This document shows positions 42,911-53,749 of a stretch of DNA of 64,000 nt, in pieces. The notes beneath the pieces were generated by a model, which was given only the letters and a program-made list of their open reading frames with translations, was not told the origin of the DNA and ran no database searches. Numbering within the stretch: the stretch's first letter is position 1; the number at the start of each line of letters is the position of its first letter. This DNA comes from Favolaschia claudopus (Eukaryota > Basidiomycota > Agaricomycetes > Agaricales > Mycenaceae). A program made the translations under genes and the position numbers. Where the stretch lies: assembly GCA_037176885.1 (NCBI GenBank), contig JAWWNJ010000018.1:558001-622000 (forward strand), given 5' to 3'.

Positions 42911-44724
42911 CTAAGCATCAAAATCATCATCGGTGAAATCAAGTCGGCCCTGTCCTCCATATTCAGGCGCGTCGGGTACGGCGTGGTAGAAAGAGTGGCC
43001 ATGAGACGAAGGAGAAGGGGCGCTGGGTTCCTGAGCGAAATACGATGCGACGGGATGGGTGGATTCTGCTGCAAAATGGGTGGAATCTGCTGCAAGCTGG
43101 GCGGTCTCGTATGCGCGATTGAGACACCACTCCTTGACCTCGGGAGGCATTTCCTTGATACAGGACACGGCCTTGTGCGAGCGTCCACCACAGCGATGAC
43201 ATCCATCCATGGACATGTCGCACCAGCGATTGCCCTGACGGTCAACGAAACCGTCGCCTCGATGGGAACCGGTGGCTCCCCCAGACACAGTGGTACCTAC
43301 CCCCCCTCTGGGAGAGGAACCGGAAACTCCCCCGGCATGGGCGCTCAAATTCCTGTACCGCGCAGCGTCGCGTGGCTGATGACGGGCAGCACGAGCAACG
43401 TACGCGTTAGTCATATCCTGCGGCTCTACCTTGACAGTAGCACCAACTGACTGGAGAAGCTTGTCAGCCTCCTCCTCGACATTCCAGTCCGGCCCAGTAG
43501 ACGACAAAATAGTCTTGCACTGGTCAAGCTCTGGTTCACCAGAATAGTGTTGCCGGGGTTCGGTTAGGTTCGGTTTTTTGCGAAAAAATCCGAACCCCGA
43601 ACCGCACCTGGGGTTCGGTTCGGCCAATCTGGCGAACCCCGAACCTAACCCGAGGTTCGGTTCGCTACGGGTTCGCACAGGTTCGAACCTTTTCGAACCT
43701 GATGATATTTCCCACGGTTCAAATGGACGAATTTTGGCTTTGAGTGTCTAGCAGGGGAACATTTCCTTGGTAATTCAATGTTCTAACTAACTGTATTGTA
43801 GAATACACTCATGAAACCCCCCAAGTCCACAAAGTTTCACTGTCCCAGTGGGTACATATCATATGAGAAATTGAAGTGATTTTGAATCATATTGACCATT
43901 GTTCAGGTGTTTGGAGAACTTCATAGCTTACAAGGAACTATGCAATGAGAAATTAACTACAAGTTATCCGGAATTCACCACATTTCGATTGAAAATTCTC
44001 CATTTTTGAGGATGGGTTCGCACCGGTGCGAACCTCTTCCAAAATCCCCGAACCCCAAACCGCACCTGGGGTTCGGTTCGGTGCAGCCAGCCCTCCCGAA
44101 CCTGAATTCAGGTGCGGTTCGGGTTCGGTTCAGGTTCGGAATCGGTTCCGAACCTAACCGCGGCAACACTACACCAGAAGCGGAACCTAGGAGATTGAGT
44201 TTCGCAGTGGCATAGGATGAATGAAGGTTCGTCAAGATGACGTCCTTGAGGTAGGTGTCCGAGACTTTCTCTTCCTTGGGGAGAAGGTCGTTGAGCCGGT
44301 CGCGCAGGGACGTGATGCGGTCGAGATAGATAGAGATGGGTTGGGAAGGATCGTGGAGACAGCGGTGGAAAGCAGCGCGAGCCGCAGAGCGAGTGGTGAA
44401 GGTCGATTTGTCGAAGCGTTTACACAGCGCGGCAAAAATTGCAGCACCTCCGTCCTCATTCGCGTAGATAGAACGCGTATTTGAGTCCGTGAGGGCGCGT
44501 ATAACAGCCGCAGCGATGGTGTTTCGCTTATCCCAGTCGACAGCCTTCTCTGCGTCAGTCGGGCGCTTCGTGGTGCCATTGACAATGCCTTTGGTGACGC
44601 CGTCAGCAGCGAAGACGGTATTGATGATTTTGTCCTTCCAGTAGCTCCAGCCTTCAGCTTTGTTCACAGAAAGCTTGTCGAGATCCTTGGCAAGTGTGAG
44701 GAAGCCAGTTGTCGCCGACGTCAT
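42911..44724 (-). pseudogene. copia Gag, split by a hAT MITE
   Basis: From ATG 44724 the protein has the copia Gag (UBN2-like) pattern: LDKLSVNKAEGWSYWKDKI, DKRNTIAAAVIRALTDS, AALCKRFDKSTFTTR, PISIYLDRITSLRDRLNDLL and DTYLKDVILTNLHSSY. The frame meets the MITE at 44171 and resumes at 43536 (EPELDQCKTILSS). It ends with a zinc knuckle-like CDMSMDGCHRCG, RSHKAVSC and an acidic tail to 42911. Once the MITE and one copy of the 8-bp duplication are removed the frame is continuous, about 390 residues. The protein would coat element RNA in cytoplasmic particles. Confidence 0.75.
43545..44171. mobile_element. 627-bp hAT MITE inside copia gag
   Basis: Ends TAGTGTTGCCG and TAGTGTTGCCGCGG face inward; CACCAGAA is duplicated exactly at 43537-43544 and 44172-44179. 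Both ends hold dense arrays of GGTTCGG/CCGAACC words (about ten on each side), probably transposase sites. The AT-rich centre is non-coding. The empty site restores the gag frame. Confidence 0.92.
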
Positions 44725-44873
44725 GATGGTAGAAAGTGAAGATGAAAGAGCGGGATTTTTTGGGGAAAGAGAAAAGATTGGGGTTTGGGGGGATAGACTC
44801 TGAGATGTGATGGAACTCTTAGATAGGATAAACTCTTGGATGGGGTCAGAGGAACGCGGGGCCGCCCATAACC

Positions 44874-45030
44874 TGTCGGTACACGAAGGAAACCGGTCTC
44901 TGAGATGGACGCAAAAAGGTGGCCAAAAGCCCTGATCCGTTACGCGTATCTACCGGAAGTAGACTACGATGTACATGTTTGACTACAGGCTCTGAAGCCG
45001 AGCAGACCGTAACTACTGCACATACCAACA
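44874..45030 (-). repeat. copia 5' LTR
   Basis: 157 bp partner of the LTR at 42681-42837, flanked on the right by CTGAT (45031-45035). Confidence 0.9.
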
Positions 45031-46253
45031 CTGATAGCTTTGTCAACGGGAGAAAGTTTTGGAGGCCGATAGCTGCCAGGTCGAGCAGCATGAAGATTGG
45101 CAAGGGCCTGAATGAACAGGCAGTTGAGGATGCGAACTCGGCTGCGTCAAGACACCGAAGGATGTAGTTTACGCCCGCATTGAGCATGTCGTCGTTCACC
45201 CATCGAGTGCCCAAAAAAGAAGCAAGGTCCTGCGTCGTGAGGCGGACGGAAGGACTGAGACCAGGGATAACCGTGTCCCAGGACAGATAACCAAGCGCAC
45301 TCCAACACCTATTTACAGGATCGGTATGCAGCTCATCCACCTCAAGACCATCCAGCCAGTCCCGCGCTGCCTGCCATCGACTGCGTTTGTGGATAAAATT
45401 TTGGATCTCGGAGAGGAAGTTCTCGGCCCACAGCGGGTAGCGTTTGCCGGGAAGGTGGGGGAAACAGATTGATATTGCCCCATCACGCAAAGCGTCGTTA
45501 AAAGACGCGCGAAGTGGCGGGAAAAAAGGGACGGCCGTGGTGAGTGTGTGATACCAGTGGCTCGAAGTTCCCTGCATGTTTTCGGCCTGGGTCGAGAAAT
45601 AGGCAGGCCGAGAGTCGGTTGATGGGGAAGGAATGACTTCGATGAGGAGATCAGAGACAGTGACGTTCTCACTCGGAATGACAGACAACCGAGCATCGAG
45701 CGGGACATACCGGGCGGCATTAAGCGCCCGAATGTCAATGTCTTCGTCTTCAGATGAAAGGTCGATGGGCTGAGGGGGCGTGCCGGGCTCAATGTGATCA
45801 TTGTCGTCATTGGCGTTGCCGCCGCCTCGCATGACACACAGGTCGAGGGAGTTACAAGGGAAGTTGTTCGGAAAATTTGAGCAAGGATTGGGTTCCGCAG
45901 GTGACTTGTAGTCGTCACTCAAGTATCCATCATCGTCACTCCAGTGGCCGCTTTCGCTGTAGCCATCGTCGGTGTCGCCGCCCAAGTCTGGTGTTGAGGA
46001 GGTCGGCAATGAAGTCATTGAACGGATTGGTAGTCGTCGTGGGTGGGAATGCCCGCACTGGCAACTGATTGGGGACAAATCCACATTTCGCCATCCTATC
46101 CCGCCGCATATGGCTCATGTGTGTGCGGTGGTACCGATTCGACCGCGGTCGCAGATAGCGATGAAGCGGCAGCCATTGCGGACGGAGAAGACAGACTAAA
46201 ATTAGTTAGTTTTTTTGTGTTGCGTCAGTTAGTGAAGTCGAACTCACACAATA

Positions 46254-46448
46254 GAGGCTTTGCGGTAGCCACTGGTGGCTATTGGTGGCTAATTTTTCTT
46301 GGGACCGGATGACAGCCTCTGGGTGGATTAGCCACCATTTGTACGTCCTATTGACAGGATGCAGTGGTGGCTACCTTGAGTAGGAGGCTTAAAAAACTAT
46401 TGCACACGAGGAGCTACCGATAGCCACCGGTGGCTGCCGCAAAGTCTC
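46254..46448. mobile_element. 195-bp TA-flanked MITE, copy 2
   Basis: Inverted copy of the MITE at 17831-18024, about 90 percent alike by eye, flanked by TA (46252-46253, 46449-46450). It lies about 170 bp upstream of the Ulp1-like start codon and so may have disturbed that promoter. Confidence 0.88.
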
Positions 46449-48016
46449 TAATACCGTGGATTGGAAGGATATCTCAGATAGATAGACGACAAAAGCGGCC
46501 ACCACACTGTGGACGGAGACTTGGCTGTCGACCGAGACTGCAGTAACGAAACGGTGGACACGAGGATCGAGGCCGAGAGCAACGAGGGTGAGGATGAATG
46601 CCGAGAAAAATTGCAGAACGGGCCAAAAACGGTGAGCAAAATGAAGGCGAGACGAAGAAGACCGAAGTGCTGGTTTATGGCGACGAATGTCTACGAGTAT
46701 GGTGAGAGTCTGTTGCAACAAAGGGCTCAGAAAGATCCCACCTTTCTTTTTTCCCATTGTTGATTAACTTTTTGGAGTAGCGTGCGTACGAGGACAGAAC
46801 GAGAGTGAGAATAGGACGGAGGTGAAGGAAAAATAGACGGTCAGTGACACTCGGTTTCTGTAGAGGCACTAAGGAAAATAGGATCAATTCTAGGATGGTC
46901 GACTATCAATTGTGCAGGGTCTGCAATATGGAATGATTTACCTCCCAAAATTTTGCCGAGAAACCTTGGAGAAACCCATGGTCGGATAGCACATTGAATA
47001 GCCTCGCCGTGTGTGGAATAGCGCGTCTGATACGACATGTCGGAGGTGTTTCAAGCGCACAATAGCGCGGACGCGTTGAAGTCTGTTCAAGTTGACTTGG
47101 GCTCAATTGAGGCTCAATTCTACGAAAATAGACTTTGAGGTGGGAAAAAAAAAGCGATTCCTGTAGCTAATTCAAAGGTTCGGAGAAGGAGAACAGTCGC
47201 CTCGAGTTGGCAGAGCATGGAGGACGCGTTGAGGTGTGGATGGCGTCGCAGTATGGACAAGGGGAGAAGGGTCACACCGTGATGCGACGCGTCAAAACCT
47301 TAACTGTCTACGCACCCAGGGATGGTTACACGACTATCGCAATACAGGGGGATTCAATTTATTGGTCGAGCAGGGTGCCACAGACATACCACTATCAAGG
47401 GCAGAGCTAGGTAGAATTTCCAAAACCGCGTCCAAGTTTGTGCAAAAGTGTACGCCAAATGATCGGACCTCAGAACCGACCGGCCGTCTCCGTCAGCCTC
47501 CTTGATCGGACATCGCACCTTTTTTCGCCAGATCCGTACGCATTCGTATCGGACATTCAGCCCTTTTTTCGGCCATTTCCGTCCACCTTAGGATCGGATC
47601 TTGGTGGTCGGCAACGCTGCCAAATATCCGTGATCACATAACCGGTATTGCCGTATTTGGTAATTGTGAGCTCTGAGGACTCTGGTTTATTCGAAGCACC
47701 GTTGAACGGCCCCAAAAAATTATAACTTTATGGTTGGTGTATCTCTGTATACATTAGCTCGTCTCAGAAGCAAATTTGGACGAATATATATGATATATAC
47801 ATGGAAAGCAGTTTGGCCTCTGTTGCGGCGCACACCTAGAATTACTGACCACCATGGCAGGTCCAGTGCCTCAAATGACTGCCCCATACAGTCAAGTACT
47901 TACATTGCTTCAACGAAATGATTGTTGCCGATTTTTTATATCTGGCTAGACTCGAACCAATCTCTCGCTGGCACTTTGACGGGGAGGAATTAGTGCCAGG
48001 AGAGACTGGTGGAACT
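46449..48016. other. no gene confirmed
   Basis: A minus-strand frame (46757-46389) has hydrophobic stretches but overlaps the MITE, so I do not accept it. A plus-strand frame at 47236-47505 (FNLLVEQGATDIPLSRAELG) looks protein-like and could be a gene scrap. Nothing else stands out. Confidence 0.3.
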
Positions 48017-48024
48017 TATCAGTA

Positions 48025-48334
48025 CACCTATATAGCCCAAATACACCCGCTAACTAGCCGGGGAGATATGTGGGGTCTCCCCGGCTAGTTAGCAGCTGAT
48101 TTAGCCGATCACTCACGGCGCAATAAAAGCGCGATAATTAGCTCTTTAAAGCGCCGCACCTTAGCGATCAAGGCCGCTAAGTAGCGCTGACAGGCGGCGG
48201 AGGTGCGCCCTCCCCATCAAGTCGTCTGCGTCGCCATCAAATGCTGTCGGGGGACAAGTCCCCGACGCTGCCATCAATACCATCAGAAATCCCGCCCCGC
48301 AGGCCGAACTCGCGCGTTTCCTCGCCAAAAATCA
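48025..48334. repeat. left 310-bp terminal inverted repeat
   Basis: Contains a long perfect hairpin, GCTAACTAGCCGGGGAGA with its complement around a 9-base loop (48049-48093), a second hairpin GTCGGGG-GACAAG-TCCCCGAC near 48246-48270, and a tandem GCCATCAA motif. Confidence 0.9.
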
Positions 48335-51296
48335 CGGTAAATTCGCAAAACTATACAATGTAGGCAGGACCACCATAATGTAATGGATACTCAGCTTATA
48401 TAGACGATAAGTACCGTACTTCAGAATATTTACCGATTTTCTCGGACCTCGAGCCGAGAACGTTCGGGTGTCACACGTCACACCTTCTCTTCCCCGCGCC
48501 CACTTTCCGCCCCTACGCTAGCTATAGCGGCGACGTTTGGCACCATCTACTTTGAAAAACCACCACTGGGAATGCCCCTTTACGCTCACTGCTGCTTCCC
48601 GCCGGTTGCGACTGCCGTAGTACGGTGGCGGCGCCGTCTAGGGCCCTGTTTCTCACTGCTACTCGCTGCCCGAATGACACGGCCCAGCACTGAAGCCTGC
48701 GATGGCGGCGCTGGGCATCATCTACAAGCCGCTTTTCCGCCCCAATTGCTGCTGCCACCACCGACGTCGACCGGTACTGGCTGCCCTCACTGCTGCTTGA
48801 GCCTCCCAATCAAAACTCTGTGCTCTCGTCTTTGCTTGGTACCAGCGACACCGATTTGTACAGATGCAGCGGATGGTGACACACTCTACGTTGACCTTGT
48901 TACCCTGCCCCACCCCTCGCCGTGCTTGAGTGTCTCCTGCAATCTCTCCTCTCTCCGCTTTCTCTCCGCTGTTTTTCACAGTTACGAAATCATCCACACC
49001 ATGCTTACCTGCCGACTCTCCTCCACATCCACCCATTCCCGCTAGCTCAGGCTAGTAGTAGCAGCCCCTCTGTTGACCCCCCCCTCCACTCATACCGACC
49101 AGGTCAGCTCTACCTTCTATCGACATCGCCACCACCCTACGTTCCCCTCACTTTCCTCGTTGAGCTCTACTTCACTCGCACCATTTCCCTTTCCCTCTCT
49201 CTCCCCTCCCCTTTCGTCTCTCTTGGATTCAATCTTGTGCAAACACGAAGGCATACGATACGTTCCGATTGGAATATTCGTCGGTTTACCTCACTGACCA
49301 CCCCTACCCATCCTTGCCTTCTCCTCTGTACCCCCACCTTCACTATTTTACACCCCCCTCATTGGATCTTGTCGTTGTTTCCCCTTCCTGTTGTGTTCTT
49401 GACGCTGTACCTGTATCATGAATAGCCAATGACTTCCATTTAGATGTTGTTCTTTAGCTTGTATGTCTTAAAAGTGATTTAAAGTTGTTTGACTCCCTTG
49501 TCTGGCGAGATCTGAGGCATCCCTTCGAGGAAACGAGGAAACGAAGAACAGCCAAATGTGCTCGGCCGATGATTCGGCGGCATCGGAACAGTTTCCCATT
49601 GGCTGGAGCACCGGACCGATTTGGGCGCTTAATGGTTCAAGTTAGGCGGCTAATTTTTTTTTTCGTTCGCGCACCACCTACAGGCCATGGAAAGTCGCCG
49701 AAATATTAGGTTAGGCTCTACTCAATGTACATAACAACATATCTCAAACTTACACGCCAATTCTTTCTCTATCCCTCAATATTGATCAGTCGTTACTTTG
49801 AACGAAGTTCGCGACTAAAAACATCCCTATAAGTAACCGATGCCTTCAATTGTCGGTTTGTGTTCCATGTTGCCTACAAACCAGATGTTCAGAACTTTTC
49901 AAGGATTTATTGGTCATACAACATGTGTGACTCAAATTTGAACAGAAACTCAGCATTCTTAAGCATCTATGCTCCCCAGATAGTAAAAAGTTGAAAAAGG
50001 GTCGGATTTTGGAAGTTCAAAGAGGCACTCAGTTTTATGGCAAAGAGTGAGCCACACGTGCAGTATATTGTTCTCTTCCATTTCTGTTTAGAAATATGCA
50101 TGGTGGAGCTCACAGTGAGGTCAGAGATCTTAGGGTAAGACAGGTAATAACACATGAACTACTGTATATAATGCTCAATTTTAGTTCTCTATACCATATA
50201 GTAGGTCACAGAGACTCTATAGATAATGCAGATGACTGCTGTCACTTTCCGACAGTTGTGCAGAACATGCTTTTCTCGTGAGCATATAATGAACCAAGCT
50301 CTTTCAATAAATTACATCTGGCTTTCGTTCTACCTGAGAATGAGTCATATGTATTTAGGTAGTCATTTAAGATACTAACCAGCGATGTAATACTCTTGAT
50401 GAACCGTAAAATCGAAATTTCGCTGCCTCTGATTTGAAAACTGCCGAATTAGGACGACGGCGTTCAGTATCGGTGATCGCACCGGTATTTCCGAGCCAGT
50501 CGGAAGCGATGCCGATGGGGTGACACAATGCCAGCCCATCACCTTTCCGCCTTCTTGCCTCCTCCCCACTCCACCTTGCCTCATCCTCCAACTCCAGTGG
50601 CGACGAGAAACATCAACACTAACTACCACGTCATCTCAGAGAGCCAAACGGACTCCCGATCCACCATTGAAGACGTGCCATCCACGCGTTGGATTCAATG
50701 GTCTTGGATTGGCCGAAACTCTAGCGGGTTTGCAAGAGGGATGACCCTTCAAAGAAGGGTATCAGTGGGATAATGCCAATGGTAGTGAAAGGGGGTGAAT
50801 ATGAACGAATTGGAATGGGGCAATTGTGGTACGTCGTCCCCCTTTTGTTTTTTCTTTCTTCTTTGTTTTGCTCTTCCATTCTTCCTCTTCTTTCCTGACC
50901 ATCTGAACTGGCGATGGCGTGTCTTTTGTTTTCCCTTTTTTTTGATCTGTCTTGCCTCTTCTACGCTTCTCTCTGTTTCCCTTTGCTTTTTCTTCTTCAC
51001 TTCGTCATTTCTTGTTCTTGATGTCCACAGCCGCATCCATCGCAACCACCCCGCAACATCCGCCCTGCCGCTGAATCGACTCCTGATCATCGACAACCAT
51101 CCCCCGCCGCAGTCCCTACCGATTATATCGTTCACAATATATATACCTGGGCTCGAATCTTTGTTGTAATACAATTACTGTATATGCATTATTTTGTTCT
51201 TTATATCAGAGTCCAGCTAGTACATGGCTTGGCACCTAGCAGAATGAGATGCAAATTACTCTGGCTACACTCTGTAATCTTTGCCAGAATTTATCT
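48335..51296. other. interior of the long-TIR element
   Basis: 48900-49430 is strongly CT-rich on the plus strand, like a fungal promoter or leader. A plus-strand frame at about 50580-50770 (TPVATRNINTNYHVISESQT) looks protein-like. 50840-51010 is again CT-rich. No frame shows catalytic or DNA-binding motifs of a transposase, and no terminal repeat of another element was found inside. Confidence 0.45.
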
Positions 51297-51606
51297 TGAT
51301 TTTTGGCGAGGAAACGCGCGAGTTCGGCCTGCGGGGCGGGATTTCTGATGGTATTGATGGCAGCGTCGGGGACTTGTCCCCCGACAGCATTTGATGGCGA
51401 CGCAGACGACTTGATGGGGAGGGCGCACCTCCGCCGCCTGTCAGCGCTACTTAGCGGCCTTGATCGCTAAGGTGCGGCGCTTTAAAGAGCTAATTATCGC
51501 GCTTTTATTGCGCCGTGAGTGATCGGCTAAATCAGCTGCTAACTAGCCGGGGAGACCCCACATATCTCCCCGGCTAGTTAGCGGGTGTATTTGGGCTATA
51601 TAGGTG
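51297..51606. repeat. right 310-bp terminal inverted repeat
   Basis: Inverse of 48025-48334 with the same hairpins. Confidence 0.9.
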
Positions 51607-51884
51607 TATCAGTACCGTGGCAGAGTGGAAATATACCCGATATGGTAACTACCTGCGCCTTGATGCTCGGATTTGTGGGCTGCTCGTCCTACCTATGGCT
51701 GAAATAATTTGAGGGATGTATTCAAAGGTGCTGCAGCTGCAATTCAGCCAAAATTCAGCTGTAGGGGAGAGCTGCAGAGCCCTCAACGGCGGTCGCTACT
51801 CGCCAGCTCCTTCTCACGCCTCCGGATTTGTGTCTTAATCGGGTATATTTTGGCTATTGCATCCGCACTCTGCCACGCCCCGCC

Positions 51885-52028
51885 TAAGGCTCCATTCGGC
51901 TGTCGTCATTTAGCGGCATTTAGCGTCACTTTGGAGCACTCCATAAAAATTCCCTGCCAAAATCTGGGCGAGAGATGCTCCGAAATGACGTCAAGTGCTC
52001 CGAAATGACGCTACCGAATGGAGCCTAA
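51885..52028. mobile_element. 144-bp hAT-like MITE
   Basis: Ends TAAGGCTCCATTCGG and TTAGGCTCCATTCGG face inward, and inside AGTGCTCCGAAATGACG-like units repeat. No clear 8-bp duplication remains. The ends are shared with the element at 58154. Confidence 0.6.
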
Positions 52029-53749
52029 GATCTACCAGCCTTTACTGAAGGTGTAAAGCGCTGGTCCGAGCCTAATATCTGGCCTAAGGCTCGAGAAATT
52101 CAGCCATCAGTACCTCAGTTTGGCCGATTCTCATATTTGGGAGCCCGAGCTCAAAATTTCGCAACAATCATTCTTCTCAAATACATTATGGAACTATTTT
52201 CCCCTGCCATTGTTTTGCGTGAAAGTGCCGGTACCATGAGGAAAGTTGCCCTACCATCGAATGTGCCATCGTCGGAGTTTGAAATTGGCGGTGCGTTGCC
52301 GACCACCACTCTTCTCCGGGACCCTCCCTACCACGTGACGTCCCAAAAAGGAAATTATTCACCAATCTTAACGGTTTGCGCAGGAAATGACCGGAGAATG
52401 CAATGAGAAACATTCTAGACCATACACAGAGAGTTGGTTGGGTAAACAAACCAAGATAATTTGACCTCACAGCCAGGCTTTTGTCAGAACAGCCCAATAT
52501 GGAAACCTTGATCGCCGGGCTGTTGCCTGGGTTTCCAAATTTGGACAAGGCGCCTACCTGGACCTCGCCTTGCCTCACTATAGCTCTTGAAGCTCTAAGG
52601 CCATTTTTAGTGAGAAAAATAAAACATCATTAGTTTTTTTAGTCGGCCTGACGGCCGACCCACCCTCCCTACCCCAGGTCCCGGCTTGACCGGCCCGCAC
52701 CCCCTTGGTGTTCGCCCTAAGGCATAAGGCCTTATTAAGGTTAAGGCTTATTAAGGCCTTAACATAAGCCTTAAGGCTTAGCCTCTGCGACATTAAGCCC
52801 TTAAGGTTTGATGCCGGCACCGAGCCCCGCCGGCCGGACATCACCAAGGAGCGGTGCCTAGCATCGGCCATCAACATCTGCTGGCGTGGGAGGTGGGCCG
52901 CAAAAATGGTAGTTGACAAATGCGAAGCAGGACTTCGAGTACCTCTCGGCAGGAAAAAAACATAGATTTGTCTGGTAGGGCAGAAATATAATGCTTGGTA
53001 CTGAATTGAAGGTAGAGAAACCATTCTATCACTCAGCAACACCGCGCATCATAGCGCGCCCGAATAACCCGAAATACCCGATCACCGGCTAAGTATCTGA
53101 GCGATCCTATTGGCTGTCACATATTCCCACGGACTCTCTTTGTATAATACGACGTGGAAGTCACGTGGGGCGCTACATTGGACCTGTCGTCTCGGAGTCA
53201 TGTCATTGTCAATACTATGAGAACGACTATCTTCTCATCGACTCAGCAGAAAGTCTGAGTAGCGAGACTATGTCAATACTGGCGATCAGTACTGGTCCCC
53301 GTTTGCTGCGGCTTACAGCGTATTGTGTATGGACCAACTCTCCTTCTCCCACTCAGTATTCAAAACGTTGAAACCTTACCAAGAATCATGAAGCTGAATT
53401 AGAGTCAAATATTGGCATGCAAGATGAGCTGCAGTACCTGAAAGTAATCAGTAATAAATTGCAATCTGTGAGCACCTGGGGGTCACTGTGACTGATGACC
53501 AGCAGAGCGGAAAATGATATGTGTATGTAATACATATACTTACCTGCATCGTCTCTCTCACGACCTACCAGCTCAACTCCAGCGATTCATGAGTGTTGAA
53601 GCGCACAAGTCCAGCACTCATGCCTTGGTCATGAATCTATGCCTTCTTTTTTTGTCAGAACCTCTATGAAGCGGTGAATCAGCTGCAGCCCCTGCTCAAT
53701 GGTTGAAATTTTTCAGGTCCGCCAAACAGAAGATGGGACAGTCACTGTC
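52029..53749. other. no gene; TAAGGC-rich patch
   Basis: 52715-52810 is crowded with TAAGGC and its inverse GCCTTA, giving many overlapping palindromes. 52640-52710 is GC-rich. Open frames at 52137-52406 and elsewhere have no domain. 53390-53740 could be a decayed 5' part of the monooxygenase pseudogene. Confidence 0.35.

Larger units (their letters stand above)
42681..45030 (-). mobile_element. gag-only Ty1/copia element with 5-bp duplication
   Basis: Two 157-bp LTRs, 42681-42837 and 44874-45030, differ at one base by eye. On the minus strand they begin TGTTGGTATG and end GTACCGACA. CTGAT is duplicated at 42676-42680 and 45031-45035. Next to the 5' LTR, GGTTATGGGCGG resembles the internal initiator-Met tRNA site used by many copia elements; next to the 3' LTR is a purine tract GCAGAGGGGGAG. 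Only a gag gene lies between, without protease, integrase or reverse transcriptase, so it depends on a partner element. It contains the hAT MITE at 43545-44171. Confidence 0.9.
41953..46084 (-). pseudogene. Ulp1-like protease gene, split by a copia element and decayed
   Basis: From ATG 46084: a Ser/Asp-rich N-terminus, then VRLTTQDLASFLGTRWVNDD and MLNAGVNYILR, the usual start of the agaricomycete Ulp1 (SUMO protease-like) peptidase domain. The copia element cuts it at 45030. On the far side (42680 onward) another frame has VYFPLHVSGNHWTLLQIDLV with the catalytic His, then after a shift CDSLGGSPPSDELALIRWWL with the catalytic Asp, then WTPADPPYYRIHWFLNLAEP. In a third frame near 42445 QADGHSSGL stands where QxDGxSCG is expected, with Ser for the nucleophilic Cys. 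An acidic last exon (MSEYDDSESEYDF) runs to 41953. The frame changes plus the missing Cys argue for a dead gene. Such genes often travel with DNA transposons in fungi. Confidence 0.6.
48025..51606. mobile_element. 3.58-kb element with identical 310-bp TIRs, no transposase
   Basis: The first 310 bp (48025-48334) and the last 310 bp (51297-51606) are inverted copies with no mismatch seen by eye. They begin CACCTATATAGCCC. TATCAGTA is duplicated exactly at 48017-48024 and 51607-51614. Eight-base duplications occur in hAT, P, Merlin and KDZ/Zisupton elements; such long repeats are unusual for hAT. The 2.96-kb interior has CT-rich segments and open frames but none with a transposase motif, so the element is non-autonomous and may carry captured host DNA. 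Identical repeats suggest a recent insertion. Confidence 0.9.

Noticed and set aside
46389..46757. A minus-strand membrane protein gene
   Set aside because: Its 3' part lies within the MITE at 46254-46448, and no homologous block was recognised.
48522..49425. Protein genes inside the long-TIR element
   Set aside because: The frames lie in strongly CT-rich DNA with biased residues (Pro, Ser, Leu, Cys) and contain no recognisable domain.
52715..52810. An internal telomere repeat
   Set aside because: The word is TAAGGC/GCCTTA in both orientations, not the TTAGGG tandem array of fungal telomeres.
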